A stretch of DNA of 64,000 nucleotides from Hymenobacter sp. YIM 151500-1 (lineage in GTDB: Bacteria > Bacteroidota > Bacteroidia > Cytophagales > Hymenobacteraceae): contig NZ_CP110139.1 of assembly GCF_025979885.1 (NCBI RefSeq), positions 1,550,001 to 1,614,000 of the forward strand, written 5' to 3'. Position numbers and translations under genes: made by a program. Under the pieces are notes generated by a model that was not told the DNA's origin, did no database searches, and was given only the letters and a program-made list of their open reading frames with translations. Shown here piece after piece: positions 18,234 through 26,836 of this stretch (positions are counted from its first letter, which is position 1; the number at the start of each line of letters is the position of its first letter).

Positions 18234-18884
18234 ATGCAGGTAGTTGTTGCGCTTATTTTACTGCTGATGACCGGGGCGCTGGTGCCTACCCACCGGCAGT
18301 TTAGGTCGGTGCCCGGCGGCATTCCCATCTACCTCGTCTCCAACGGCTTTCATACCGATGTGGTGCTGCCCGTGCGCGAGGCCCGCACCGGCCACGACTG
18401 GCTGCGGGAGCTGGGCCAGCCTGCGCTGGCCGCCCGGTTTGCCGGCTACCGCTACGTGGCTTTCGGCTGGGGCAACGAGAAGTTTTACCTGGGTTCTATG
18501 AATGGGAAATTTCCCGGACCGGGCCCCATTTTGGGAGCGGCCTGGCCTTCCCGCACCCTCATGCACGTCGATTTTTACCGCGCCGCGCCCGACTCCGGTG
18601 AGCATGTCGTGCCCCTGCGCGTGGCCCCGGAGCAGTACCGCCGCCTCGTCGGGTTTGTGCGCCGGTCCTTTGCCGCCCCCGACAGCCTGGGGCGTTATGC
18701 GCTGCGTCAGCCAACCGGCTACAGCCCCGAAGACTTCTTTTTCCGGGCCCAGGGGCGCTACCACCTGCTGCGCACCTGCAACGACTGGACCGCCCAGGCC
18801 CTGCGCCGGGCCGGGGTGCGGGCCCCGCTGAAGTCGCCGCTGGCAGCGCCGGTGCTGCACCACGCCCGCCGCGCCGCCCGGTAG
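18234..18884 (+). CDS. TIGR02117/DUF2459 family protein
   Basis: Member of a conserved family of unknown function common in Proteobacteria and Bacteroidota. Recognisable family stretches are VSNGFHTDVVLPV (about 34-46), FGWGNEKFYLGS and a late LLRTCNDWTAQALRRAGV with the conserved Cys-Asn pair. One N-terminal hydrophobic segment (residues 3-16) probably anchors the protein in the inner membrane or acts as a signal. The conserved His, Cys and Asn could form an amidase-like site, but this is inference. Length 216 residues. Confidence 0.8.
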   Translation: MQVVVALILLLMTGALVPTHRQFRSVPGGIPIYLVSNGFHTDVVLPVREARTGHDWLRELGQPALAARFAGYRYVAFGWGNEKFYLGSMNGKFPGPGPILGAAWPSRTLMHVDFYRAAPDSGEHVVPLRVAPEQYRRLVGFVRRSFAAPDSLGRYALRQPTGYSPEDFFFRAQGRYHLLRTCNDWTAQALRRAGVRAPLKSPLAAPVLHHARRAAR

Positions 18885-19020
18885 CTTGCAGTTGCCTCGC
18901 CCGCAGGTTTAGCACACTTTGTGCTACGGCGGCGCTTATCGAGAATGGCGTTACGTTTTCGATACGTACCCTTCTCTTTTGCCACGACCTGTTCCTGTCC
19001 CACCCTTAGCCGCTTCGCTT

Positions 19021-19410
19021 ATGTTAGACGTGTACCGCGAAGTTCTGCCCAATGGCTTTCTGCTGATTCTGTCGTCCAACGGCCCCTCTGCGGAGGAGAT
19101 AAAGCTGACGCGCGCCCTGCACCGGGCCAGCCGCAGCGACAAGCCGGCCATTCTGCTGGATTTCAGCTTGGTCAACAGCTTATCTGAGGAGGTAATTGAG
19201 CTGGTGCTGGCGTATGCCTTTGTGTTGCATGCCCAAGGGCGCCGGCTGATTTTGTGCCACGTGCCCGAGCCAGCCCAGCATCATTTTCTCTACCTCGACG
19301 CCACCAGCCAGCCCCTGCTGGTGCCCACGCTGTTCGACGCCATGCACGAAATCAAGCGGCAGTCGGGCAACCAGTATTTCGACCTGCCCTGCACTCCTGA
19401 CTACGACTGA
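19021..19410 (+). CDS. STAS-like domain protein
   Basis: Small 129-residue protein resembling STAS domains of anti-anti-sigma factors and related regulators. The core strand-helix reads ILLDFSLVNSLSEEVIELVL, followed by GRRLILCHVPEP. A phospho-acceptor serine may lie in the NSLS turn, as in SpoIIAA-type proteins. The ATG at 19021 starts the compact fold; the open frame back to 18919 has no domain character. No anti-sigma kinase gene is adjacent, so the partner is unknown. Divergent from typical STAS, hence moderate confidence. Confidence 0.6.
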   Translation: MLDVYREVLPNGFLLILSSNGPSAEEIKLTRALHRASRSDKPAILLDFSLVNSLSEEVIELVLAYAFVLHAQGRRLILCHVPEPAQHHFLYLDATSQPLLVPTLFDAMHEIKRQSGNQYFDLPCTPDYD

Positions 19411-19447
19411 GCGCGCCCTGGCAGCAGGTTTGCCCGCGGTTTCCCTG

Positions 19448-19455
19448 TACCTTCG
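19448..19455 (+). promoter_or_regulatory. -7 box of hisS
   Basis: TACCTTCG lies 32 nt before the hisS ATG, the usual leader length in this window. Confidence 0.55.
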
Positions 19456-19487
19456 CGGCCACATTTCCTGCTTTCCTCTCCAGTTTG

Positions 19488-20885
19488 ATGAGCGCCCAAA
19501 AGCCCAGCATTCCGCGCGGTACCCGCGACTTTGGCCCGGCCGTAGTAGCCCGCCGCACCTATATTTTCGGCGTCATTCGCCGCGTGTTCGAGAAGTTCGG
19601 GTACGCCCCGCTGGAGACGCCCACCCTGGAGAACCTGTCGGTGCTGACTGGCAAATACGGTGAGGAGGGCGACCAGCTCCTGTTTAAAGTGCTGAACTCC
19701 GGCGACTTCGCCCAGGACCTGACGGCCGAAGACCTGGCGGCCGGCTCCCGGAAGATGCTGCCCAAAATTGCCGAAAAAGGCCTGCGCTACGACCTTACCG
19801 TGCCCTTTGCCCGCTACGTGGTAATGAACCGCGGCACGCTCACCTTTCCCTTCAAGCGTTACCAGATTCAGCCCGTATGGCGCGCCGACCGGCCCCAGCG
19901 CGGCCGCTACCGGGAGTTTTACCAGTGCGACGCCGACGTGGTAGGCACCGATTCTCTGCTCTGCGAGGCCGAAATCGTGCTGATGATGTCGGAGGTGCTG
20001 AACACGCTGGGCCTCACCGAGCACACCATCAAAATCAACCACCGCCGAGTGCTGGGGTCCATCTATCAGGCCTTGGGCGGCGAAGGCACCGAAACCGACC
20101 TGTTCGTGGCCATCGACAAGCTCGACAAGATTGGCCGCGAAGGTGTTGAGAAAGAGCTACTGGAGCGCGGCTTCTCGGCAGCGGCCCTGGAGCGGCTGTT
20201 CGACCTGCTGGCCGTAGGCGGCGACTTCGCCGGGAAGCTGGAGCGCCTGGTGGCGGGCTTCGCCGAGGCCGGCGTCGAGCCCGACACCCCCGAGGGCTAC
20301 CGCGGCCTGCAAGACCTGACCCGCGTGCTGGAGTACCTGCGCAGCTTCGGCTTCGAGCAATGGCAGAATCTGGAGTTTGACGTGACCCTGGCCCGCGGGC
20401 TGAGCTACTACACGGGCTGCATCTTTGAAATCAAGATCAACAACGTGAACATGGGCAGCGTGAGTGGCGGGGGCCGCTACGACAACCTCACCGGCGCCTT
20501 CGGGCTGCCGGGCGTGTCGGGCGTGGGCTTCTCCTTCGGCGTCGATAGGCTCTACGACTGCTTGGAAGAGCTGAACCTGTTTCCGGCAGCCGTGGCTACC
20601 ACTACCCGCTGCCTCCTCGCCAACTTCGGCGCCGAAAGTGAGGCCGCCGTGCTGCCCGTGCTGCGCCAGCTACGTGAGGCCGGCATCCCAAGTGAGCTGT
20701 ACCCGGAGGCCAAGAAGCTGGGCGTGCAGTTCAAATACGCCGACGCCAAAGGCATTCCGTACGTGCTGCTGCAAGGCCCGGAAGAGCGCGCGGCCGGGCA
20801 GTTCAAGCTCAAAACCCTGAGCACCGGCCAGGAACAGGTGCTATCCTTGGAGGAAGTGCTGGCGGAGTTGAAAAACTCAAAATAA
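19488..20885 (+). CDS. hisS: Histidine--tRNA ligase
   Basis: Class II aminoacyl-tRNA synthetase that charges tRNA-His in the cytoplasm. Motif 1 is seen as SIPRGTRDFGP near the N-terminus. Motif 2 reads QPVWRADRPQRGRYREFYQ. The histidine-specific stretch LARGLSYYTGCIFE is present, and motif 3 appears in GFSFGVDRLYDCLEE. The anticodon-binding domain follows (about 365-465) with CLLANFGAESEAAVLPVL. The ATG at 19488 is preferred to the TTG at 19485. The 465-residue length is normal. It is probably transcribed alone. Confidence 0.97.
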   Translation: MSAQKPSIPRGTRDFGPAVVARRTYIFGVIRRVFEKFGYAPLETPTLENLSVLTGKYGEEGDQLLFKVLNSGDFAQDLTAEDLAAGSRKMLPKIAEKGLRYDLTVPFARYVVMNRGTLTFPFKRYQIQPVWRADRPQRGRYREFYQCDADVVGTDSLLCEAEIVLMMSEVLNTLGLTEHTIKINHRRVLGSIYQALGGEGTETDLFVAIDKLDKIGREGVEKELLERGFSAAALERLFDLLAVGGDFAGKLERLVAGFAEAGVEPDTPEGYRGLQDLTRVLEYLRSFGFEQWQNLEFDVTLARGLSYYTGCIFEIKINNVNMGSVSGGGRYDNLTGAFGLPGVSGVGFSFGVDRLYDCLEELNLFPAAVATTTRCLLANFGAESEAAVLPVLRQLREAGIPSELYPEAKKLGVQFKYADAKGIPYVLLQGPEERAAGQFKLKTLSTGQEQVLSLEEVLAELKNSK

Positions 20886-21058
20886 TTTTCCCAATGGCGC
20901 GGGGCTGCGTCCCGTACTGTCTATGTGGGAGCTTCCCCCGCCAGAACGAGCTAGAGAACAGTAGAGACGCGACCCTTGGCTACGCCTTCCTCCTCTCCTA
21001 ATAGCACGTAGCAAAGTCGCGAGCTGGCGGCAGCCCATCTGCGCGCACCAAAGGCACT

Positions 21059-21205
21059 GCCGACTCTGTTTAGGACAGTCCCAACTTCATTCCAGACGTT
21101 GCCGACTTCGCCTCCGACACTGCCGACTTCGCCTCCGACACTGCCGACTTCGTTCAGAAAGTTGCCGACTTCGTTTCCGACGCTGCCGACTTCGTTCAGG
21201 AAGGC
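21059..21205. repeat. Minisatellite: seven 21-bp tandem units
   Basis: Units of the form GCCGACTTCG(T/C)(T/C)(T/C)... follow each other exactly every 21 bases for seven copies. The two leftmost copies are the most diverged. No gene covers them; the minus strand keeps one frame open with a seven-residue period NEVGS-x-x. The rest of the hisS-hutH gap (20886-21288) holds an imperfect inverted repeat around 20910-20985 and nothing else. Confidence 0.85.
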
Positions 21206-21288
21206 CCGGAGCAGAGAATAGTCGGCACCAGCGGCGGCTATTGCCGGTATTTCCGCATTTTTGGGCTCCCCGGCCCCTGCCCCATCCT

Positions 21289-22794
21289 ATGCCTTCAGCT
21301 GACGACTACGCCCTCACGCCCTCCGTCTCGCTCACTCTTGACCTGCTGCAAGAGCTACTTGCCGCCAATGCCCGCGTGGTGCTGAGCGAGGAAGCCCGCC
21401 AGCGCATCACCACCTGCTACACCTACCTGCACCAGCGGCTGGAGCGCCTGCCCGATGTGCCGGTCTACGGCATCAACACCGGCTTCGGGGCCTTGTGCAA
21501 CACCGCTATTCCGGCCGGGCAGCGCCAGCAGCTGCAAGTGAACCTGCTGATGTCGCACGCCTGCGGCACCGGCGAGGAGGTGCCGCCCGAACTGGTACGT
21601 CTCATGCTGCTGCTGAAAGCCCAAAGCCTGAGCCTGGGGCACAGCGGCGTGCAGCTGCGCACCGTGCAGCGTCTGCTCGACTTCTACAACCGCGAAATGC
21701 TGCCCGTGGTGTACCAGCAGGGCTCCCTGGGCGCCAGCGGCGACCTGGCCCCGCTGGCCCACCTGTGTTTGCCGCTGCTGGGCCTGGGCGAAGTAACTTA
21801 TCAGGGCTACCGCCTGGCCGCCGCCGACGCCATGAGCCTGTTCAGCTGGGAGCCACTGACGCTGGAAGCCAAGGAAGGCCTGGCTTTGCTCAACGGCACG
21901 CAGTTTATGCTGGCCTACGCCGTGCACTGCCTGCTGCGGGCCCGCCGCCTGCTGGCCGCCGCCGACGTAATCGGCGCCCTGGCCCTGGACGCGTTTGGCG
22001 GGCGCCCCGAGCCGTTTGATGCCCGCCTGCACCGCCTGCGGCCCCATGCCGGCCAGGGCGCGGCGGCCCGGCGCGTGCGGGAGCTGCTGGCCGGCAGCGA
22101 GTTGCAAAACCAGCCCCGCCCGGCCGTGCAGGACCCCTACTCCTTCCGCTGCCTGCCCCAGGTGCACGGCGCCTCCCGCGACGCCCTGGCCTACGTGCAG
22201 CAGGTGGTCGAAACCGAGTGCAACAGCGTCACCGACAACCCCACCATTTTCCCTGACGACGATACTATTCTGAGTGGGGGCAACTTCCACGGCCAGCCCC
22301 TGGCCCTCGTGCTCGACCACCTGGCCCTGGCCGTAGCCGAGCTGGGCAGCCTATCGGAGCGGCGCACCTACCAGCTGCTCAGCGGGCAGCGCGGGCTGCC
22401 CCCGTTTTTGGTGGCCGAGCCGGGCCTGAACTCGGGGCTGATGATTCCGCAGTACACGGCGGCGGGCATCGTGAGCCAGAACAAGCAGCTGTGCACGCCC
22501 GCCTCCGCCGACTCCATCGTGAGCAGCAACGGGCAGGAAGACCACGTGAGCATGGGCGCCAACGCCGCCACTAAGGCCCGGCGCGTAGTCGAAAACGTGG
22601 AGCAGCTGCTGGGCATTGAGTTGCTCACCGCCGCGCAGGCCCTGGGGTTTCGGCGCCCGGCCCGCACCTCGCCGGCCCTGGAGCAGGTAGTAGCCGCCTT
22701 CCGCGCCACCGTACCCTTCCTCCAGCACGACCGGGTGTTATACCCCGACCTGCACGCGGCCGCCGCGTTTGTGCGCACGTACGCGTGGAGCTAA
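21289..22794 (+). CDS. hutH: Histidine ammonia-lyase
   Basis: Deaminates histidine to urocanate, the first step of histidine use. The tripeptide that cyclises to the MIO electrophile is in GSLGASGDLAPLAH (about residues 144-157). The active-site tyrosine stretch VYGINTGFGALCNT and the later NPTIFPDDDTILSGGNFHG also fit the family. The ATG at 21289 gives 501 residues, the usual length; the TTG at 21241 is less likely. The other hut genes (hutU, hutI, hutG) are not in this window, which leaves open a role other than catabolism, for example an ammonia- or tyrosine-lyase relative. Confidence 0.93.
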   Translation: MPSADDYALTPSVSLTLDLLQELLAANARVVLSEEARQRITTCYTYLHQRLERLPDVPVYGINTGFGALCNTAIPAGQRQQLQVNLLMSHACGTGEEVPPELVRLMLLLKAQSLSLGHSGVQLRTVQRLLDFYNREMLPVVYQQGSLGASGDLAPLAHLCLPLLGLGEVTYQGYRLAAADAMSLFSWEPLTLEAKEGLALLNGTQFMLAYAVHCLLRARRLLAAADVIGALALDAFGGRPEPFDARLHRLRPHAGQGAAARRVRELLAGSELQNQPRPAVQDPYSFRCLPQVHGASRDALAYVQQVVETECNSVTDNPTIFPDDDTILSGGNFHGQPLALVLDHLALAVAELGSLSERRTYQLLSGQRGLPPFLVAEPGLNSGLMIPQYTAAGIVSQNKQLCTPASADSIVSSNGQEDHVSMGANAATKARRVVENVEQLLGIELLTAAQALGFRRPARTSPALEQVVAAFRATVPFLQHDRVLYPDLHAAAAFVRTYAWS

Positions 22795-22868
22795 GATATG
22801 CCTGGCAAGCCGCGTAGCTGCAGCTGCTTATTTTCGGGCCGCAAACGCTAGAACGCTATTCCTTCGTT

Positions 22869-24806
22869 ATGGGGCTGATGAGACAACTGCTACTATTTTT
22901 CCTGGTGCTGGCAACGGGCGTGGTACGTTCTTTTGAGGCCTGGGCGCAGGCTCCGTGCGTTGACACCCCGAACTCCGGGGCTTGTTTTAGGGCCTACGAT
23001 GCCGCCACGGGCCAGGAGCTGCCCCGGCAGCTCTGCATCGGCCGCCCTTTCCGGCTGCGCGACTGTAGCGGCCGGGCCCTCAATCCCGCCCAGATTTACT
23101 ACCAGATTGGCTCAGCCACGGTTTGCAGGGGCTTCCAGGACACCACTACTACCTTCACCCTTCGCGCGCCGGGGCAAGTATTCATCACCCAAAACACCCA
23201 GGGCAGCGGCACCCAGGGCGTTATCTACTCCAAAGAGTACACCGTGCGGGAAGCGCCAGCCCCCGTCTTCACGGTTACGGCCTGCAACCCGGAGCAGGTG
23301 CAGGTTACCATCACCGACCAGCGGTATGACCAGTACGAAGTGGAAGTGAACGGCGTCCGCCAGCTGGTTGCGCCCAATACCCCCACAACTTTCTTCAGGG
23401 GCAACGCTACTTCGGTGAAAGTAACGGGCCAGTATCGGGCGGCCGGCCTGTGCTCCAACTCCGCCACGCAGACGTTTACCCCATTGCCTGCCCCGCCTGC
23501 TCAGGTGCCGTTGCAGCGAATATCTGTGCAGGGCACGGGAGTGGAGTTGCAGTTTGGGGCGTTGCAGCCAGAGTATACGTATAGCGTGCAGGCCCAGGAC
23601 GCGGCCAGTCCCGGCGGCTTCCGCACCCTGGCCACCGTGCCCACTTCGGCCACCAGCTTTGCGCTGCCCTACTCCGTGCTGCCAGGCTGCTTCCGTCTGT
23701 TGCTTACCGATGCCTGCCAGTCGTCGGGCTTTGCCATTGCTTCGCCGGTGGTGTGCTCGGTGTCGCTTACGGCTACGGCCAGCAACGGGCGCAATCAGCT
23801 CAGCTGGTCCACCGGTGCCACGGGCAGCCTGGCCTTGTTCCGGAACGGGCAGCTGCTGCAAAACCTGCCGGCCGGCTCTACGCAGTACGAAGACGCGGAC
23901 GTGGTGTGCGGCACGGTGTACCGCTACCGGTTGGTGGTGAGCAATCCGCCGGTTGCTTCCGAGTCGAACGAGGCGGAGGTGACGACCACCTCCACCTTGC
24001 CCCCACCCCCGCCCCTGCTTACGGCCTCGTTCAACCTGCGCAACCAGGTGGAGCTGACGGCTCGGGCGGCGGGCAGCCCCACCAGCGGGCGGCTCATCTA
24101 CCAGCGCAACGGGGCGCAGCTAACTTCCATTCCCGCGCCGGCCGGCCTGCTGCGCGACTCCCTGGTGGCGCCCGACCCGGCTGCGGCCCTGTGCTACACG
24201 GTGCGCTTCGAGGACGCCTGCGGCAACCGCTCGGCCGACAGCCCCCCGGCCTGCCCGGTGGTGCTGGCCGCCGCCCCGGCCAACGAAACCGGCTCCGAAA
24301 TTCGGCTGACGTGGATGCCCCTGCGCGGGCCCGACCCGGCCGCGCCCGTGGCGTACCAGGTACTGCTGCTGTCGGCCACCAACGCCGTGCTGAGCCGCCG
24401 CCCCGTTACGGGCCTGACCTACCTCGACGCGCCGCCCCCCACCAGCCCGCAACGGGTGCGCTACCGCATTGAGGCCACTGGCGCGGGCCTGGCGGCGCCC
24501 AGCTACTCCAACGTGGTGGAAATAATCCGCACGGTCCGGCTGTTCGTGCCCACGGCTTTCACACCCAACGGCGACGGCCTGAACGATGTGCTGGAGCTGA
24601 AAGGCCGCTACCTCGACAACTTCCAGTTTGTGGTGATGGACCGCAACGGCAAGGAAGTGTTTCGCGCCACCGACCGCACCCGCACCTGGGACGGCCGCAT
24701 CGGCAGCCAGGCCCCCGTGCCGGGCGCCTACGTGTGGCGCTTCGAGGCCACCGACCAGGACGGGCAGCGCACGGTGCAGCACGGCACCGTTACGGTGCTG
24801 CGCTAG
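22869..24806 (+). CDS. Secreted protein with gliding-motility (T9SS type B) C-terminal domain
   Basis: Extracellular protein exported by Sec and then T9SS. A signal peptide covers about residues 1-27, ending EAWAQA. The middle is a string of fibronectin/Ig-like beta domains with paired cysteines (DAASPGGFRTLATVPTSA; SNGRNQLSWSTGATGSLAL). The last 90 residues are the CHU_C/gliding-motility type: VPTAFTPNGDGLNDVLELKG, FVVMDRNGKEVF and the final VTVLR. No enzyme domain is seen. ATGs at 22869 and 22878 are both possible starts. The type B signal suggests surface attachment or release through the SprF-type route. Confidence 0.85.
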   Translation: MGLMRQLLLFFLVLATGVVRSFEAWAQAPCVDTPNSGACFRAYDAATGQELPRQLCIGRPFRLRDCSGRALNPAQIYYQIGSATVCRGFQDTTTTFTLRAPGQVFITQNTQGSGTQGVIYSKEYTVREAPAPVFTVTACNPEQVQVTITDQRYDQYEVEVNGVRQLVAPNTPTTFFRGNATSVKVTGQYRAAGLCSNSATQTFTPLPAPPAQVPLQRISVQGTGVELQFGALQPEYTYSVQAQDAASPGGFRTLATVPTSATSFALPYSVLPGCFRLLLTDACQSSGFAIASPVVCSVSLTATASNGRNQLSWSTGATGSLALFRNGQLLQNLPAGSTQYEDADVVCGTVYRYRLVVSNPPVASESNEAEVTTTSTLPPPPPLLTASFNLRNQVELTARAAGSPTSGRLIYQRNGAQLTSIPAPAGLLRDSLVAPDPAAALCYTVRFEDACGNRSADSPPACPVVLAAAPANETGSEIRLTWMPLRGPDPAAPVAYQVLLLSATNAVLSRRPVTGLTYLDAPPPTSPQRVRYRIEATGAGLAAPSYSNVVEIIRTVRLFVPTAFTPNGDGLNDVLELKGRYLDNFQFVVMDRNGKEVFRATDRTRTWDGRIGSQAPVPGAYVWRFEATDQDGQRTVQHGTVTVLR

Positions 24807-24838
24807 GCCCGGCTGGGGGCCAGACCGCCGAACCGCGC

Positions 24839-24846
24839 TACCTTTG
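24839..24846 (+). promoter_or_regulatory. -7 box of the ybaB gene
   Basis: TACCTTTG, an exact TAnnTTTG match, about 54 nt before the start codon. Confidence 0.55.
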
Positions 24847-24899
24847 CGGCTCGGGCACCGCGCAGTGCCGCGTAGTTTTCACCCTAGCTTCCGCTTCCT

Positions 24900-25235
24900 A
24901 TGTTTGATATGATGGGCATGATGGGCAAAATGAAAGAGCTGCAAGACAAGCTCAAGCAAGCCCAGGACCAACTGCAATACCTCACCGCCACGGCCGAGTC
25001 GGGCGGGGGGCTGGTGCGGGCCACGGCCAACGGCCAGCGCCGCCTGCTTAAGCTGGAAATCGACGAAAGCCTGCTCCAGCCCCAGGACCGCGACATGCTG
25101 GCCGACCTGGTAGTGGCGGCTGTGAACAAGGTGATGGACGAAGCCGCCGAGAAAGCCAAGGAGGAGCTGAAAAGCAAAACTGCCGGCCTCATTCCCAACA
25201 TCCCCGGCCTCGACCTCGGCGGTTTTGGCCTTTAG
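24900..25235 (+). CDS. YbaB/EbfC family nucleoid-associated protein
   Basis: Small dimeric DNA-binding protein. The N-terminal coiled helix begins MFDMMGMMGKMKELQDKLKQ, the family signature. The core strand VRATANGQRRLLKLEIDESL and the LADLVVAAVNKVMDEA helix follow. Length 111 residues. Homologues bind DNA and influence nucleoid structure or recombination. The 3' end overlaps the following glycosyltransferase frame by 11 bases, pointing to translational coupling, although their functions are unrelated. Confidence 0.93.
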   Translation: MFDMMGMMGKMKELQDKLKQAQDQLQYLTATAESGGGLVRATANGQRRLLKLEIDESLLQPQDRDMLADLVVAAVNKVMDEAAEKAKEELKSKTAGLIPNIPGLDLGGFGL

Positions 25236-26307
25236 TCCTGCTCCTGCCCCCGCCGGCCCCTGCGCCGACGTGGCCGTGGTGATTCTGAATTGGAACGGCC
25301 GCGGCTTCTTGCAGCAGTTTCTACCCTCGGTGCTGGCCCACGCCGACGGCGCCACCATTGTGGTGGTCGACAACGCTTCCTCCGACGACTCGGTGGCGCT
25401 GGTGCGGCGGGAATTTCCGGCGGTGCAGGTGCTGCAACACGCCGAGAACCTGGGGTTTTGCGAAGGATATAACCAGGCACTTGCTCAGCTTAGTCCGGTC
25501 TTCCGCTACTACGTGCTCTTAAATTCCGATGTGGAAGTGACGTCCGGCTGGCTGCGCCAGCAGCGGGAATTGCTGGAAAGCCGGCCCCAAGCCGCGGCCT
25601 GCCAGCCCAAGCTCCGGCAGTTTGGCGCCGCCGAAAGTCAGCGGGAACAGTTTGAGTACGCCGGGGCCGGGGGCGGCTACCTCGACCGATTGGGCTACCC
25701 CTTCTGCCGGGGCCGCCTCTTCGACACCCTGGAGGCCGACCAGGGCCAGTACGACGACCCGCGCCCGGTGGCCTGGGCCTCCGGGGCCTGCCTGCTGGTG
25801 CGCGCCGACGCCTGGCGCGCCCTGGGCGGACTGGAAAGCAGCTTCTTCGCCCACATGGAGGAAATCGACCTGTGCTGGCGGCTGTGGAACGCGGGCCACG
25901 AAGTGTGGTACGACGGCCGCAGCACCGTGTACCACGTGGGCGGCGGCACCCTGCACAAGTCGAACCCGCGCAAAACCTACCTCAACTTCCGCAACGGCCT
26001 GGCGCTGGTGTACCTGAACACCCACCCGGCCGAGCTGCCCGGCACGCTAGCGGCGCGCGTGCTGCTAGACTGGGTAGCAGCCCTGCGCCTGCTGCTGCAA
26101 GGCGCCACCGCCGACTTTCGGGCCGTGCTGCGGGCCCACTGGCACTTTGTGCAGCGCCTCGGCCGCTACCGGCAGCGGCGCCAGCAATTCCCGGCCCGTT
26201 TGCGCAGTCCGGAGCGGCCTGGCACTTACCAAGGCAGCTTGGTGTGGGCCTATTTCGCCCAAGGCAAGCGGAAATTTTCGGAGCTGGATGCGGATAAGCT
26301 GACGTAG
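25225..26307 (+). CDS. Glycosyltransferase family 2 protein
   Basis: GT-A fold sugar transferase at the inner membrane face, probably rhamnosyl- or related. The nucleotide-sugar domain begins VAVVILNWNGRGFL with the DNASSDDS motif. The metal-binding region is VLLNSDVEV (D-x-D equivalent), and the acceptor region reads FFAHMEEIDLCWRLW (the conserved E-D-x-D-like element). The start is probably the TTG at 25225 inside the last codons of ybaB; no ATG precedes the Rossmann strand. Acceptor and sugar are unknown. It is far from the main glycan locus. Confidence 0.85.
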   Translation: MAFSPAPAPAGPCADVAVVILNWNGRGFLQQFLPSVLAHADGATIVVVDNASSDDSVALVRREFPAVQVLQHAENLGFCEGYNQALAQLSPVFRYYVLLNSDVEVTSGWLRQQRELLESRPQAAACQPKLRQFGAAESQREQFEYAGAGGGYLDRLGYPFCRGRLFDTLEADQGQYDDPRPVAWASGACLLVRADAWRALGGLESSFFAHMEEIDLCWRLWNAGHEVWYDGRSTVYHVGGGTLHKSNPRKTYLNFRNGLALVYLNTHPAELPGTLAARVLLDWVAALRLLLQGATADFRAVLRAHWHFVQRLGRYRQRRQQFPARLRSPERPGTYQGSLVWAYFAQGKRKFSELDADKLT

Positions 26308-26378
26308 GCCCACGCCCGACGCCACGCCGCTTGATGCACGAAATACTTCGGGAGAGGGCCGGGGGTGGGGTACGAAAA

Positions 26379-26406
26379 AGCCTGCCCTGATAACAGAGCA
26401 GGCGCT
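26379..26406. terminator. Hairpin between convergent genes
   Basis: AGCCTGC and GCAGGCGCT pair around 12 nt. Five A's before it on the plus strand give T's on the minus strand. It separates the GT2 gene from the PspC-like gene. Confidence 0.5.
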
Positions 26407-26449
26407 AAAAGCACAACCGCAGGTCAGCGTAGCTAAGCTGAAGCGTGTG

Positions 26450-26668
26450 CTACAGGTCCCAGATGGTACTGCGCTGCCGGCGCATGGCCTGGCGCACATT
26501 CATCCAGAAAGCCAGGGCAAAGTAGAGCACGATGGGCGAGCCAAACGTGAAAAATGAGGCATACACGAACGACAGCCGTACGCTGCTGGTCGAGAAGCCC
26601 AGGCGCTTGCCCAGGGCGTTGCACACCCCGAAGCTTTGCTTTTCAATGAAGTCGGTTAGTCGTCTCAT
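26450..26668 (-). CDS. PspC-domain protein
   Basis: 72-residue membrane protein of the phage-shock-protein C family, linked to envelope stress. The N-terminal motif LTDFIEKQSFGVCNALGKRLG and the following SSVRLSFVYASFFTFGSP segment with one transmembrane helix (about 30-55) match the PspC core. In Bacteroidota such proteins often stand alone, as here. No pspA or pspB is nearby. Confidence 0.82.
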   Translation of the reverse strand: MRRLTDFIEKQSFGVCNALGKRLGFSTSSVRLSFVYASFFTFGSPIVLYFALAFWMNVRQAMRRQRSTIWDL

Positions 26669-26836
26669 ACCTTCTGCTGATTCAGCCGCTATCAGTGGCT
26701 AACCCGAGTGTAACTTACAATAATTTGCGGCCTGCGTCAAGCACTTACGCAAGAAGCTTCCGGCAAGATACGTCGGCGGGGAGCAGTTTTGCGTTTGTTG
26801 TCTGAATTTACCGCTGCGTACGTTTCCGAGCTGCTT

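Noticed and set aside
21059..21205. Possible CRISPR array
   Set aside because: Units are contiguous 21-mers without spacers and there are no cas genes.
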